DNA from: JAJDTR01 sp965220415
GTDB lineage: Bacteria > Poribacteria > WGA-4E > JAJDTR01
NCBI GenBank assembly: GCA_965220415.1
Contig: OZ244829.1
Coordinates: 4,898,001 to 4,962,000 of the forward strand
Direction of reading: 5' to 3'
Length of the DNA stretch: 64,000 bases
The stretch's first letter is position 1; each line of letters begins with the position of its first letter. Under the pieces are notes generated by a model that made no database searches, was not told where the DNA came from, and saw only the letters and a program-made list of their open reading frames with translations. A program made the position numbers and the translations under genes. Positions 33,921-43,649 of the stretch are shown here, in pieces.

Positions 33921-35870
33921 TTACTTCTTGTCTTTATCAGCGTCTTCATCAACGACCTCGTAATCAGCGTCGATAACTTCGCCTTCACCATCGGGTGCGG
34001 CGGCTTCATCGGTTGGTGCGCTGCGGGGATGATCGCCGGTCGGCGCTTCGCCTTGTTCAGCAGATGCCGTTTGTTGATATAATTCGGCGGAGGCTTGATG
34101 CCAAATCTGGGTCAAATCTTCAGAGGCGGATTTAATCTCTTCTTGATTTTCACCTTTCAAGGCTTCCTTGACTCGTGCAACCGCGCCTTCGACCTTGCCT
34201 TTTGTTTCAGCATCCATCTTGTCGCTGAATTCGGTCAAGCTCTTCTCCGTCTCGTACACTAGCGAATCCGCACGGTGGCGAACTTCAAAAGCCTCGCGTT
34301 TCTGCCTATCTTCATCGGCGTGGGTTTCGGCATCCTTGACCATCTGCTCGATTTCTGCATCGGACAGACCGGAGGAGGCGGTGATGGTAATGTGTTGTTC
34401 CTTTTCGGTGGCGGTGTCCTTCGCGGACACCTTGAGAATCCCGTTCGCGTCGATGTTGAACGAGACCTCAATCTGCGGCATCCCTCGAGGCGCTGGCGGG
34501 ATCCCATCCAAGCGAAAACGCCCAATTGTTTTGTTATAAGCCGCCTGTTCACGCTCCCCTTGAAGTACGTGAACATCCACGGAGGTCTGGTTGTCATCGG
34601 CGGTCGTGAATATTTGAGATTTTTCCGTGGGGATGGTGGTATTGCGTTCGATTAGTTTGGTAGACATTCCACCCAAGGTCTCAATACCTAACGAGAGGGG
34701 TGTCACGTCAAGCAGGAGAATGTCCTTAACCTCGGAGTCACCGGAAAGAACTCCACCCTGTATGGCAGCGCCGATCGCGACCACTTCGTCCGGATTAACT
34801 CCTTTGTGCGGTTCCCGTTCAAAAAGTGCCTGAACTGCCTCTTGGACTTTGGGCATCCGTGTCTGCCCACCGACAAGAATGACTTCATCAATCTCCTGAG
34901 GAGATAAATCGGCATCGGCAAGCGCTCTTCGACACGGTCCAAGCGTGCGTTCAACGAGATCGTCTGTGAGTTGCTCAAGTTTTGCGCGAGAAAGGGACAC
35001 ATTCAGGTGTTTTGGTCCGCTCGCGTCGGCAGTGATGAAAGGAAGATTCACGTCGGTCTGCAGCGCTGTTGACAACTCGCACTTCGCCTTTTCCGCGCCT
35101 TCCTTCAACCGTTGGAGCGCCATGGTGTCTTTGCGCAAGTCGATGCCTTGTTCACGTTTGAACTCTTCGGCAAGCCAATCGATAATTTGCTGGTCGAAGT
35201 CATCTCCGCCAAGGTGGGTATCACCATTCGTGCTTTTCACTTCAAAAACGCCTTCGCCAATCTCTAGGATTGAGATGTCAAAGGTTCCACCCCCCAAGTC
35301 GTAAACAGCAATTTTGAGGTCTTTTTTGTTTTCTAGCCCGTATGCCAACGACGCGGCTGTTGGTTCGTTGATGATCCGCATCACGTCCAAACCGGCAATT
35401 CTACCGGCGTCTTTCGTTGCTTGGCGTTGCGAGTCGTTGAAGTAGGCAGGTACGGTGACGACCGCCTGCGTGACTTCTTCGCCGAGGTAGGCTTCCGCCG
35501 TTTCTCTCATTTTTTGCAGCGTCATTGCGGAGATTTCGGGCGGCGTATAGGTTTTTTCTTCAATCTTTACGGCTGCGTCACCATCTTTGTCGGCGATCAC
35601 GTCATAGGGCACGCGTTTGAGCTCTTCTCCAATCTCGCCATGTTTTCTGCCCATGAACCTCTTTATTGAGAAAACCGTGTTTGTTGGATTAGTAATTGCC
35701 TGACGTTTGGCAACTTGGCCTACGAGCCGTTCGTCATCTTTCGTGAACGCGACAACCGACGGAGTTGTGCGAACACCCTCGGCATTTTCAATCACTTTTG
35801 CGTCGCCGCTTTCCAAGACTGCGACACATGAGTTGGTAGTTCCTAAATCGATTCCAATAACTTTGCTCAT
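33921..35870 (-). CDS. dnaK: Hsp70 chaperone DnaK
   Basis: The 649-aa chaperone has a nucleotide-binding domain (MSKVIGIDLGTTNSCVAVLE; VPAYFNDSQRQATKDA; AVYDLGGGTFDISILE; VILVGGQTRMPKVQ), the VLLLDVTPLSLGIETLGG linker region, the beta-sandwich peptide-binding domain, and a helical lid ending in an acidic tail (GEVIDADYEVVDEDADKDKK). It should work with ClpB encoded convergently. grpE and dnaJ are not adjacent. It starts 20 nt after the stop of a response regulator gene on the same strand, suggesting shared transcription. Confidence 0.98.
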   Translation of the reverse strand: MSKVIGIDLGTTNSCVAVLESGDAKVIENAEGVRTTPSVVAFTKDDERLVGQVAKRQAITNPTNTVFSIKRFMGRKHGEIGEELKRVPYDVIADKDGDAAVKIEEKTYTPPEISAMTLQKMRETAEAYLGEEVTQAVVTVPAYFNDSQRQATKDAGRIAGLDVMRIINEPTAASLAYGLENKKDLKIAVYDLGGGTFDISILEIGEGVFEVKSTNGDTHLGGDDFDQQIIDWLAEEFKREQGIDLRKDTMALQRLKEGAEKAKCELSTALQTDVNLPFITADASGPKHLNVSLSRAKLEQLTDDLVERTLGPCRRALADADLSPQEIDEVILVGGQTRMPKVQEAVQALFEREPHKGVNPDEVVAIGAAIQGGVLSGDSEVKDILLLDVTPLSLGIETLGGMSTKLIERNTTIPTEKSQIFTTADDNQTSVDVHVLQGEREQAAYNKTIGRFRLDGIPPAPRGMPQIEVSFNIDANGILKVSAKDTATEKEQHITITASSGLSDAEIEQMVKDAETHADEDRQKREAFEVRHRADSLVYETEKSLTEFSDKMDAETKGKVEGAVARVKEALKGENQEEIKSASEDLTQIWHQASAELYQQTASAEQGEAPTGDHPRSAPTDEAAAPDGEGEVIDADYEVVDEDADKDKK

Positions 35871-35890
35871 TTTGTATATCCTCTATTTTT

Positions 35891-36364
35891 CTAATTTTTG
35901 GTTAACTTCACGATGCGAGTCCATCTAAAGAAGATTGATTTCCTTATCTGAATAGTGTTAGCGCGTCGCGGAGAACTTGCAGCGGATTGCTCTTTGAAAC
36001 CTATTGCACGCCTCACGAATTGCAGGAATTGGCGTAAATCTATCGGTTTCGGAATAAAAGTGAACGCGCCCGCCTCGAATACGTCAAACTTGACGTTTGT
36101 CGAGGTGTTTGCGCTCATTATAATGACAAACATACCAGGTCTAGTTCGCTTAATATGCTGAAGTAGTTCCAAGCCAGTCGTATCCGGAAGATCGTAATCG
36201 AGAATCGCTAAATCTAGCGGCTTCTCTTGGATGATTTTCACAGCGTCGTATCCGGTGGATGCCGAAAATGTCCGGTAGTTGGCACGGTTCAACACTTCGC
36301 TTAACACTTCCAATGAAGCGATATCATCATCGACAATTAGAATACGATGTGCTTGTCCGACCAT
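35891..36364 (-). CDS. Single-domain response regulator
   Basis: The 157-aa protein starts at ATG 36364, with an AGAGGGG-type site 9 nt upstream. It is one receiver domain: HRILIVDDDIASLEVLSEVL with the acidic pair, phosphoacceptor Asp in LAILDYDLPDTTG, Ser/Thr region MSANTST, and Lys in FIPKPIDLRQF. A basic C-terminal tail of about 30 residues has no recognisable output domain. It may act by protein contact or in a phosphorelay. Position directly upstream of dnaK suggests a stress link, but that is inference. An upstream in-frame ATG (36430) is less likely. Confidence 0.85.
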   Translation of the reverse strand: MVGQAHRILIVDDDIASLEVLSEVLNRANYRTFSASTGYDAVKIIQEKPLDLAILDYDLPDTTGLELLQHIKRTRPGMFVIIMSANTSTNVKFDVFEAGAFTFIPKPIDLRQFLQFVRRAIGFKEQSAASSPRRANTIQIRKSIFFRWTRIVKLTKN

Positions 36365-36430
36365 TGGACATTTTCCCCTCTCTGCTAAGCCGATTCGCAC
36401 CGGCGGCGCAGTGGCATCAACATCTTCCAC

Positions 36431-37074
36431 AGGTGGAGAGCAATATCTGTGCCATAACGTAACCTACAAAGTAAAGAGTTGCGCAGTATCTATAACTGGA
36501 AATATAACGCGGAATTTCAGTAATTTGTGGTTGATTGATGACCAAATTTCACTATTTGTGTTGGAGAATATGCTGTTTTATGCCACGAACGGTCTGTTGA
36601 TTGAATGTTTCAACTTATGCCAGATTGGCAATATTGCTCATGTCCCTGTCAATCTGGCGTATGCAATGAATTCATTGCATGTAACCGTTTAGTCCACCGG
36701 TCTGGATTTGCCAATCCAGACCGAGCGGGTAGCCGAGTTGTAGGGTGGGCATTGCCCACCATCAACGCGGTCACGTTGCGCGCCAGGGGAGCCAACCATT
36801 TATCCCAAACTGATTGGAATGGTGGGCAGTGCCCACCCTACAATCACTATTACAAACAGTAATTACCGGGAAAGAAAGCGCAATAATACCCAACGCAAAG
36901 TATAGTTTACAAGCGGCGAAATTTGCCGGGCGTATATCACGGAAATCTCTGCGACTCTATTTAGGCAGGCCCTGTCTTATCTGCTTGCGGAAATGGGTGC
37001 TCGCGCCGTTGTCAATCATCCCGTAAGTCTATCATAGAGATGAATTCGAGTCAATTTTTTGGTGTCGCAAAGGC
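36431..37074. repeat. Repeat-filled intergenic region
   Basis: No gene is seen. An R2 fragment (36688-36730) is followed by a compact element at 36738-36843. That element's ends are the R8 palindromes TTGTAGGGTGGGCA...CCACC and GGTGG...TGCCCACCCTACAA, a 23-bp inverted pair. An R1 end fragment in reverse lies at about 36870-36904. Confidence 0.6.
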
Positions 37075-37309
37075 AGGGGAAGCGCATCTAATTATAGAGG
37101 ATGTCTCATGGTGGAAGAATGTTCGATTAATGTTGGGTTTCACTCAAATTTTTGCACATTTAGACAAAGTGGGGACGCGAAAACTCCTCTAAGACCGACG
37201 ATTATTGACGGAATCCCGTTCAACCCAACCTACGACCCCTGGGAAAATTATCACAAACTTAGCCCGATTCTTTTCTTTGTTGAGTAGAAAATTTAGATGC
37301 GTTTCCCCT
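37075..37309. mobile_element. R3 MITE-like element, copy 2
   Basis: AGGGGAAGCGCATCTAA at the left and TTAGATGCGTTTCCCCT at the right bound 235 bp similar to 27331-27560 throughout. 'tcgcaa' occurs just outside both ends, possibly a remnant of target duplication. Confidence 0.75.
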
Positions 37310-37394
37310 GTTCGCAATGGGTAACCAAGAATCAGCCATGCACATAGCCTCCAACAGCAAGCGTCGCTTCCATATCTCATTGGGAGATGGTTTC

Positions 37395-38072
37395 TCACAT
37401 TAAGCCATTCTGACGTTTGCGGATAAAGCTTGGTATCAATGATACCAGAACAATACATACAGCCGCACCTGCAAGATAAAGCAAAGTCTTCTTTATGTTT
37501 CCTTCGCCAACATTTACCGCTGCGCCCAATTGGACATAAGCGGCTGTGCCCGGCAACATACAGACCCATGAAACAAAAAAGAACGTGAGGAACTTGATCT
37601 TCGTGAGACCGTAAGCGTAGTTTTGTAGATTGAACGGGAATATCGGGAGCAGCCGGGTAATCATCAGCATTCGCCAGCCTTGGCGCCTCACACCGTCGTC
37701 AATTCGTTGAAACTGCGTGTTGCGGTCAACCCATCGCTCAACCATGCCGCGGGCAATATAGCGTGCAATAAAAAAGGCGCACGAGATTCCAATAACCGAT
37801 CCGATAGAGGCATAGACAACACCCCAGAGCGGCCCAAATGCCAGCCCGGAAAGCATGGTGACCGGCAAACCGGGGAGGAAGAAGATGGTCGCCAGCACAT
37901 AGAACCCGATGTAAACAAGTGGCGCAAAAAAGCCGAAGTTGCCAATTTCAGCTTTGAGTATGGGGATATTGTCGCGGGAGATATTATCAGAGATGCCAAG
38001 ATGCTTCAAAAGAAGGTACACAACAGCAATCAGAGCGATAAAACAGATTAATTTAATCAAATGTTTCTTCAT
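37395..38072 (-). CDS. TVP38/TMEM64 (DedA-superfamily) membrane protein
   Basis: The 225-aa protein starts at ATG 38072 (MKKHLIKLICFIALIAVVYL); the longer frame upstream runs through repeats. It has about six membrane helices and the family segment FFLPGLPVTMLSGLAFGPLWGVVYASIGSVIGISCAFFIAR, then RWRMLMITRLLPIFPFNLQNYAYGLT-like text. DedA/VTT proteins are proposed lipid scramblases or transporters. It is encoded alone. Confidence 0.9.
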   Translation of the reverse strand: MKKHLIKLICFIALIAVVYLLLKHLGISDNISRDNIPILKAEIGNFGFFAPLVYIGFYVLATIFFLPGLPVTMLSGLAFGPLWGVVYASIGSVIGISCAFFIARYIARGMVERWVDRNTQFQRIDDGVRRQGWRMLMITRLLPIFPFNLQNYAYGLTKIKFLTFFFVSWVCMLPGTAAYVQLGAAVNVGEGNIKKTLLYLAGAAVCIVLVSLIPSFIRKRQNGLM

Positions 38073-38091
38073 AGGAAGCGTTGACCGGTAC

Positions 38092-38225
38092 ACTTGTAGG
38101 GTGGGCACTGCCCACCAACCTTTAAAAGCCCCGGAGGGGCGGCAGGTGTATAGATACACCGAAACCCTTGCACATCTAAGCCCAGCGGGGATCAACCGAG
38201 CGGATAGCAAGGGCGATAGAGATCC
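38092..38225 (-). repeat. R8 palindrome and inverted R6 unit
   Basis: TTGTAGGGTGGGCACTGCCC at 38096 is an R8 copy. The segment 38180-38222 read on the minus strand gives the R6 words 'ggatctctatcgcccttgctatccgctcggttgatc'. Confidence 0.55.
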
Positions 38226-38256
38226 CACAGGTATATAGCGGACAATACAAAAACAT

Positions 38257-38316
38257 GAAAAAGCCTGCTTCCAAATGACTGAATATGGTTCTGCTACCGA
38301 CTATTCAAGCAGGCTC
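38257..38316 (-). terminator. Terminator formed by dispersed repeat R11
   Basis: Immediately after the stop of the gene at 38317 (minus strand), AAGCAGGCT pairs with AGCCTGCTT across a 36-nt loop, followed by TTTTT. Related sequence with the same words occurs on the plus strand at about 49551-49625, 53268-53330 and 55482-55505. Confidence 0.7.
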
Positions 38317-39882
38317 TTAGGGATTCGTGATAGCCTCCAGATAGTTACCAATTAACCGCTGGTACCGCACAGGGATACGATTGTTTCCAATTGCTTCGGC
38401 ATATTCCTGCTTCGCATTGAGAATCACCTCGCGGTACGGTATATATTCGGCTTCATCTTCGCCACTCGGAGCGTCACTTCCTACATAGACATTGGTATCT
38501 GCGAGGGTACTTGTATCCGATGAGGGAGCCTTCAACCTCAGTTCCGATCCGTCTGTTCGTAGAGATTGCGGCATCTCCGTTGCGGTCAACTGATTTTCGA
38601 ATTCCGCCTCTTCAACTGATTTTCTCGGCTCGAAGTCTGAATCTGCAGCCGCAATTGTCCCCCGCGTTTCTCCCGCCGTCGATTCGTCGCCGGCGCCACC
38701 TTCACTGTCTGCTATCCCACCGGAACTTCTATCGATTTCGAGATCTAAACTTGCCAATGCAATATTCTTACGGCTCGTCGTAATCTGTTCCAGCACCCGT
38801 TCCAACTGCTCACGGTTGCTCGCCAGTTTATCCATATTTGCCAACTGGCGAGCAATCTTCTTCAAAGTATCCGGACTGACCGTTTGCGTTTGAAGTTCAT
38901 CCAATTCTTTCGTGAGGTTTTTGGCGACACTATTGTCCTTCAATCGTTCGGCGAGTTTGTTGAATAGCGCTCGGAGTTCTTCTTGAAGCTCCGGAGTGAG
39001 ATTTTCCTCATTCGCGAGTTTTTCCAGCTCCTCGGCAAGTTTGCCGGGACCCATGTTCTTGAACCGGTCAGATTCGTCGCTGACTTCGGCGAAAGTCTCG
39101 CTCACTTCTTCGAGTTCATTCTTGGTGAATGGTTGCTTCCGGGCGCGTACCTTATCGCGGAGTTTGCTCAATCGATCTTGGACTGTGAGACTGTCAGTGT
39201 TTTTAAGCCCTTTTATGGCGTCTTGAATGTTCTTGGCTAATACAGGGTCGTCAATTTCACCTATCATTCGATTGAAGTTCTCCACAATCTCTTCAATGGC
39301 TTTCTGCTCGGCGGCGGTTGGCGGGGGAGGCAGTTCATACATGCGTGGCATGGCGACGGAGGCTATGAGCAGTAATATGGGTATCGGAAACCATTTAAGA
39401 ACTGGCGGGAACCTATATGGTACGACCGCCGACGGGGAAGTCCGGGTACAAATGGTCGCAGTATCACGAACCTGTAAGTGACTAAGATCGTCCGCTGCTT
39501 TTCTTTGAATCAATTCGATGGCGGTGCTGAAGCGCTCTTTCAGGTTCAATTGTTTGTCAATGTAAAGGGCAGTGGCGGAGGGAGAACCTCGTCGCACAAA
39601 CGCCAATCCGATCGCTAGTATAGCAGCGAGGATGATTGGTATGAGAACAACAATGGTCGGGATGTTCGGCAATCGTACGAATCTGCCAAGGAAAATCATC
39701 GCACTCGTGAGGAGCAAAGCCCAGAATGCATAGCGAGCTAACCGCGTGAAGATGGATTGCACGCGCATACGACGCTGGATGATAGACAGCAGGATTTGAA
39801 TAATCGGTTGGTGCTGACTCACGGGCGGACCTGCGGTGCGAGATTTTATTTTTGCAGATGACAATCTATCTCTTGTTTGCAT
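38317..39882 (-). CDS. Membrane protein with two helices and a long coiled-coil domain, function unknown
   Basis: The start is uncertain. ATG 39882 (MQTRDRLSSAKIKS) gives 521 aa; upstream ATGs at 39897 and 39915 are possible. Two hydrophobic helices near residues 55-105 are followed by a cytoplasmic-looking stretch and a third helix (FPIPILLLIASVAMP). About 200 residues of Glu/Lys/Leu heptads come next (KAIEEIVENFNRM...LEELEKLANEENL), then a low-complexity Gly/Glu/Ser linker and a conserved-looking end (YIPYREVILNAKQEYAEAIGNNRIPVRYQRLIGNYLEAI). The helix arrangement resembles large planctomycete-type proteins of BatA/aerotolerance-like loci, but no companion genes are present. Confidence 0.7.
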   Translation of the reverse strand: MQTRDRLSSAKIKSRTAGPPVSQHQPIIQILLSIIQRRMRVQSIFTRLARYAFWALLLTSAMIFLGRFVRLPNIPTIVVLIPIILAAILAIGLAFVRRGSPSATALYIDKQLNLKERFSTAIELIQRKAADDLSHLQVRDTATICTRTSPSAVVPYRFPPVLKWFPIPILLLIASVAMPRMYELPPPPTAAEQKAIEEIVENFNRMIGEIDDPVLAKNIQDAIKGLKNTDSLTVQDRLSKLRDKVRARKQPFTKNELEEVSETFAEVSDESDRFKNMGPGKLAEELEKLANEENLTPELQEELRALFNKLAERLKDNSVAKNLTKELDELQTQTVSPDTLKKIARQLANMDKLASNREQLERVLEQITTSRKNIALASLDLEIDRSSGGIADSEGGAGDESTAGETRGTIAAADSDFEPRKSVEEAEFENQLTATEMPQSLRTDGSELRLKAPSSDTSTLADTNVYVGSDAPSGEDEAEYIPYREVILNAKQEYAEAIGNNRIPVRYQRLIGNYLEAITNP

Positions 39883-39942
39883 TGGTAATTTCCCCATAGG
39901 GCTCAAGTTAAGCATTTTGTGGCGCGGGTTGCACACTTTCAA

Positions 39943-40160
39943 TTCTTCAATCTGTTGATATTCACGTAAACTTGGACGAAAGAATCCCTTTTAATTCATC
40001 AGTCAGTCCGACTAAGAAGATGTGCGATAGCGCTCGTTCTCGTAGGGGCGGGGTTCCCCCGCCCGATAGGGACTAAAGTTAGTAATTTCACGAGGGAATA
40101 TCCGGCGATACTAAACGAAATCTCTTAAATTGATCCTTATGGTTTGCATTGATAATTTCC
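39943..40160. other. Intergenic, no gene seen
   Basis: A GC-rich palindrome (GGGCGGGGTTCCCCCGCCC near 40046) is the only notable structure. Confidence 0.4.
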
Positions 40161-40460
40161 CTACCAAGTAACACACCACATTGCGCTCCTCTGGAGCGCG
40201 GGACTCTGGACACATTGCATTCTATTGACATTTCGATCCTCTGGATCGAGGAAAGGGACTCCGACCAGAAAGTGTTGCTTGCTGAATGAATTATTCCGAC
40301 AGGGATAGTGGCGCGCTACCAAGTAACACACCACATTGCACAGGATCTACTATCGCACTCGCTATTCACTCGCTTGATCCTCTGGATCGAGGAAAGGGAC
40401 TCTGACTAGTAAGTGTTGCTTGCTGAAAGAATTGTTCCGACAGGGATAATGGCATGCTAT
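40161..40460 (+). repeat. Two tandem R7 repeats, the second with an R6 unit replacing its middle
   Basis: Each unit begins CTACCAAGTAACACACCACATTG and ends GACAGGGATA...GC. In the second, the segment between ACCACATTG and CTCTGGATCGAGG is replaced by a GATC-bounded R6 sequence (40345-40380). A further R6 unit is at 40640-40674. No gene was found to 40840. Confidence 0.65.
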
Positions 40461-40840
40461 CAATTTCCTTGCCATAATAGACTCTGTTGGGGGATGAAGC
40501 GTTTAATAGTCATTTACATTCATATTTGCACATATTATGCGCAAATTGAGAGTGTTCACACATAGATAGTAAGTGTTTAGTGGCTAGTGATTAGTGGTTA
40601 GCAAAAATCCTAAAGCCATAAGACGTGCAATGAGTGGGATCTCTATCGCACTCACTATCTGTTCGCTTGATCGCACCTACCGGGCCTGGGCAAATTTAGG
40701 ATTACCGATTTAAAAAATTAAACTTCATTTAGTTTGCGCATTCCACAATCTAACAGATCGTGGTACAAAAGAACGTAATAATCCACACGGGCGTGTAATT
40801 ATTAGTTGCAGTGACCATATAGTCTGTAATTCGCGCGTCT

Positions 40841-41827
40841 TTAATTTTCAGTTGCAAGGGTTGCGTCTAGGCATTCTTGCACGGCAGATACCACTTCTTC
40901 AACGGCAATCTCCTCCATGCTGTTGCGAGCTATAACCGTATGTTGGGGCCAGATGGGCGCCCATTGAACAGGATTTGACGCACCGAAAAGAGCGACTGTA
41001 GTCGTTTTAAGCGCCGTGCTCAGGTGCATGGGTCCCGTGTCATTGCTTATAAAAAGATTGCATTTCTGAATGATCGCGGCAAGCTGCATGGGCGTAGCAT
41101 CGGTAATAACGGTTGTTCGACCGTTTATTAACGCCGCCAATTCGAGCGGTAGGTCTGCCTCTCGCGGTCCTCCTAAAATAATTAGTTGGGCATTATACTC
41201 CACCTGAAGCCAATTGCCAACTTCTGCGAACCGTTCTACCGGCCATCGTCTATAAGTCGTGCCGGAACCCGGATTGAGTCCAATCACAAGGGAGTCACCA
41301 TTAATCTTGGCGTTACGAAGAAATTCACTTGCCCATGCTTGCGATTTCTCATCCACAAAGACTTCCGGCTCATCACTCTCCGGCTCAATGCCAAGTAGGC
41401 GCGCCACATCGAGGTATCTAGCGGTTTCGTGTTGATTCGTGTTGTTGGGCGCTGCGAGATGCAGCAGCCTTCGTCCACCGGAGTTGGTCTCAAATCCGAC
41501 CCGATACGGGATACCGGCGAGAAAAGTGTGCAATACGAGACGAAATGTCGGTTGAAGAATAACAGCCAATTGAAATGACCGTTTCGCCATGCCATAAATC
41601 AGCCTTGGCAGCGACGATTGATAAGGAATGACTTCGTTAAGATTTGGATTCGCACGCACAAGATCTGTACGAATCGAATCGGACATGCACGCAATATGTG
41701 CATCCGGAAATCCCTGCCGCAGTGCGCGAATCACAGGCGTCATCAAAACGGTTTCGCCCAAGGGCGCAAGTCGGATAATTATGATGCGGCGAATCCGTTC
41801 AAAGTCGATGTTTTTCTTAGACGGCAT
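40841..41827 (-). CDS. Glycosyltransferase family 9 (heptosyltransferase-like)
   Basis: The 328-aa product has the ADP-heptose:LPS heptosyltransferase fold: RIIIIRLAPLGETVLMTPVIRALRQGFPDA at the N-terminus, GIPYRVGF, NPGSGTTYRRWPVERFAEVG, LGGPREADL, and the nucleotide-sugar site FISNDTGPMHLSTALKTTTVALFGASNP. It probably adds a heptose or related sugar to a lipopolysaccharide core or other glycan on the inner face of the inner membrane. It is monocistronic; the csp terminator lies upstream. Confidence 0.9.
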   Translation of the reverse strand: MPSKKNIDFERIRRIIIIRLAPLGETVLMTPVIRALRQGFPDAHIACMSDSIRTDLVRANPNLNEVIPYQSSLPRLIYGMAKRSFQLAVILQPTFRLVLHTFLAGIPYRVGFETNSGGRRLLHLAAPNNTNQHETARYLDVARLLGIEPESDEPEVFVDEKSQAWASEFLRNAKINGDSLVIGLNPGSGTTYRRWPVERFAEVGNWLQVEYNAQLIILGGPREADLPLELAALINGRTTVITDATPMQLAAIIQKCNLFISNDTGPMHLSTALKTTTVALFGASNPVQWAPIWPQHTVIARNSMEEIAVEEVVSAVQECLDATLATEN

Positions 41828-41957
41828 GTTGTATGTTTCGTAATAGACTATTGCCGGGGCAGTGCATCAGAAGCAACAGGCTGGGATTTATCGACGCGTC
41901 GAAGAGGCAATTCTGTTCGGATGCGCGACCATTTCGGTTTACTGGCGTTTTGCGACA

Positions 41958-41990
41958 TAAAAAAGGCTCTCAAACTAATGAGAGCCTTTT
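41958..41990 (-). terminator. Terminator of the cold-shock gene
   Basis: GGCTCTCA and TGAGAGCC form an 8-bp stem with a 6-nt loop, flanked by A and T runs. It lies about 40 nt after the csp stop on the minus strand. Confidence 0.88.
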
Positions 41991-42030
41991 CCATGCGACA
42001 CTCAGTTGGGAGGTGTGGACGATACGCGTT

Positions 42031-42231
42031 TCAGATTTTGAGCACATTCTCAGCTTGAAGCCCTTTGTTTCCTTGGACTATATCGAACTCGACTTCCTGG
42101 TCTTCATCAAGGGTTTTGAATCCTTCGCCCTCAATGTTGGAGTAGTGCACAAAAACATCTTGACCATCATCGGTTACGATGAAACCGAAACCTTTCTGGT
42201 CGCTGAACCATTTGACTCGACCTGTTGCCAT
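42031..42231 (-). CDS. csp: Cold-shock-domain protein
   Basis: The 66-aa single OB-fold carries RNP1 KGFGFIV and RNP2 DVFVHYS, and begins MATGRVKWFSDQKG. It binds single-stranded RNA or DNA as an RNA chaperone. AAGGAGA precedes the ATG, and the leader contains a small hairpin GTCCC-GAAA-GGGAC. It has its own terminator. Confidence 0.96.
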   Translation of the reverse strand: MATGRVKWFSDQKGFGFIVTDDGQDVFVHYSNIEGEGFKTLDEDQEVEFDIVQGNKGLQAENVLKI

Positions 42232-42479
42232 TATATCCTAAGTCTCCTTAAGTCCCTTTCGGGACCCCTTCAGAGTTAATCCATTTGAAATTCAATATAA
42301 CCAACCACAGATAGGGAATACATCATATATTCCCTATGATTCTTAATTGTAGCCTATTTTCCCGCATATTTCCAGAATATCTTTATCCAGACGACGAATA
42401 CGGAGAATGTTCTAGTTCATCTGCATCTCCTTGATGGAACTCATTTCGGAAAATTGTACAATGGGATTGGAATCCGTGC

Positions 42480-42485
42480 TATAAT
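42480..42485 (+). promoter_or_regulatory. Extended -10 promoter for the first dioxygenase gene
   Basis: TGCTATAAT (extended -10) ends at 42485. A TTGTAC lies 20 nt upstream, too far for an ideal -35. The leader to 42624 is about 130 nt. Confidence 0.4.
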
Positions 42486-42623
42486 CAAACGCTGTACGGT
42501 GGATAGAAAACGCCATGAGTATTGAAGAGAGATTGGTTTCCCGGTAGCGTAAGACATGGGATTTATGTACACGAGTTTCCCGGCGAATCACAGAGGGGAT
42601 ATAGAAATATTGGAGGTTCCCTA

Positions 42624-43559
42624 GTGAAGACCACTGATGAATTTCCGAAACTGACGACAGATTTCGCACTTGCTGCGGCGAATCTTGACGAATTCGGCTA
42701 CTGCTTGATTGAAAATGCGCTCAGCGCGGAAGAAGTCATCAGGCTTCGGAGCAGGTTAGAGGAGCAGGCAGCCGGTGAGAAGCAGCGTGGGCTTGCCTCT
42801 GAGGATGCGGGGCCGGATGATACCGGAGTGAATCAGCGAGTCTGGTTCTTGGTCAACAAGGGAAAGGTGTTTCGTGATCTGTTGCACCACAAGATCGTGC
42901 GAACACTTGTTAGGCATATACTGGGCGATGAATTCCTGTTGTCAAGTTTTACCGCCAATATCGCGAAGCCGGGAGGGGTAATGGGATTGCACACCGACCA
43001 ATGGTGGATGCCAGAGTCGGTGCAACCTCATCAGGAAACAATTAAACCCGGATCGATGACAAGGGCTCACTTCAGGGGCAGACGCCTTAGCCGAGAGAAC
43101 GCAGCGCCTTCAAAATCGATGCCGCCGGCGGTGGCTTGCAATGTCATGTGGATGCTTACGGATTTCACCGAGGAGAACGGCGCCACTCACGTTGTGCCGC
43201 GTAGCCATTTGAGTGGAAGGGAGCCGGACGTAGACTTGGATGAGGATGTGGAATCTACTCCTGCTGTCGCTCCCGCCGGCACTGCGATGGTCTTTGAAGG
43301 GCGATTGTGGCATAGCACGGGTGCGAATGTTAGCGATGCCGCGCGGCTAGGCGCTTTGAGCTATTTCTGCGCTCCCCAGTTTCGGCAGCAGGAGAACCTG
43401 ATGGTTGGGACAGCTCCGGAAATTCTGAGGGGTGCATCGCCTGAGCTATTGGCGTTGCTTGGATTCAAAGTGTGGCAGGGTTACGGGCGTATCGAGAGTC
43501 CCGAGTGTGAGCATATTTCACCTGGTCAAACCTCGCTTGGCGAGTTGGCGCCGGAGTAG
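42624..43559 (+). CDS. Phytanoyl-CoA dioxygenase-family oxygenase (PhyH), 1
   Basis: The 311-aa product starts at GTG 42624, chosen because GGAGG lies 7 nt upstream. The Fe(II)/2-oxoglutarate motif is visible: HTD in VMGLHTDQWWMP and the distal His in GRLWHSTGAN, with an Arg in the following strand. The N-terminal segment DEFGYCLIENALSAEEVIRLR is typical. Substrate unknown; this family is expanded in sponge-associated and marine bacteria. A second, divergent PhyH gene follows 213 bp downstream with R6 sequence between them. Confidence 0.85.
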   Translation: MKTTDEFPKLTTDFALAAANLDEFGYCLIENALSAEEVIRLRSRLEEQAAGEKQRGLASEDAGPDDTGVNQRVWFLVNKGKVFRDLLHHKIVRTLVRHILGDEFLLSSFTANIAKPGGVMGLHTDQWWMPESVQPHQETIKPGSMTRAHFRGRRLSRENAAPSKSMPPAVACNVMWMLTDFTEENGATHVVPRSHLSGREPDVDLDEDVESTPAVAPAGTAMVFEGRLWHSTGANVSDAARLGALSYFCAPQFRQQENLMVGTAPEILRGASPELLALLGFKVWQGYGRIESPECEHISPGQTSLGELAPE

Positions 43560-43649
43560 TCCAGTTCTCGGGCGCGACTGGGCAAACAAACTGATCATAG
43601 AAAAGGATAAGGGCGTAAAGTAATACGTAATACGTAAGAAAATCAATTG

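Noticed and set aside
40161..40460. Replication origin or iteron array
   Set aside because: The tandem units are R7 mobile-type repeats also found singly elsewhere. No DnaA-box cluster or replication gene is nearby.
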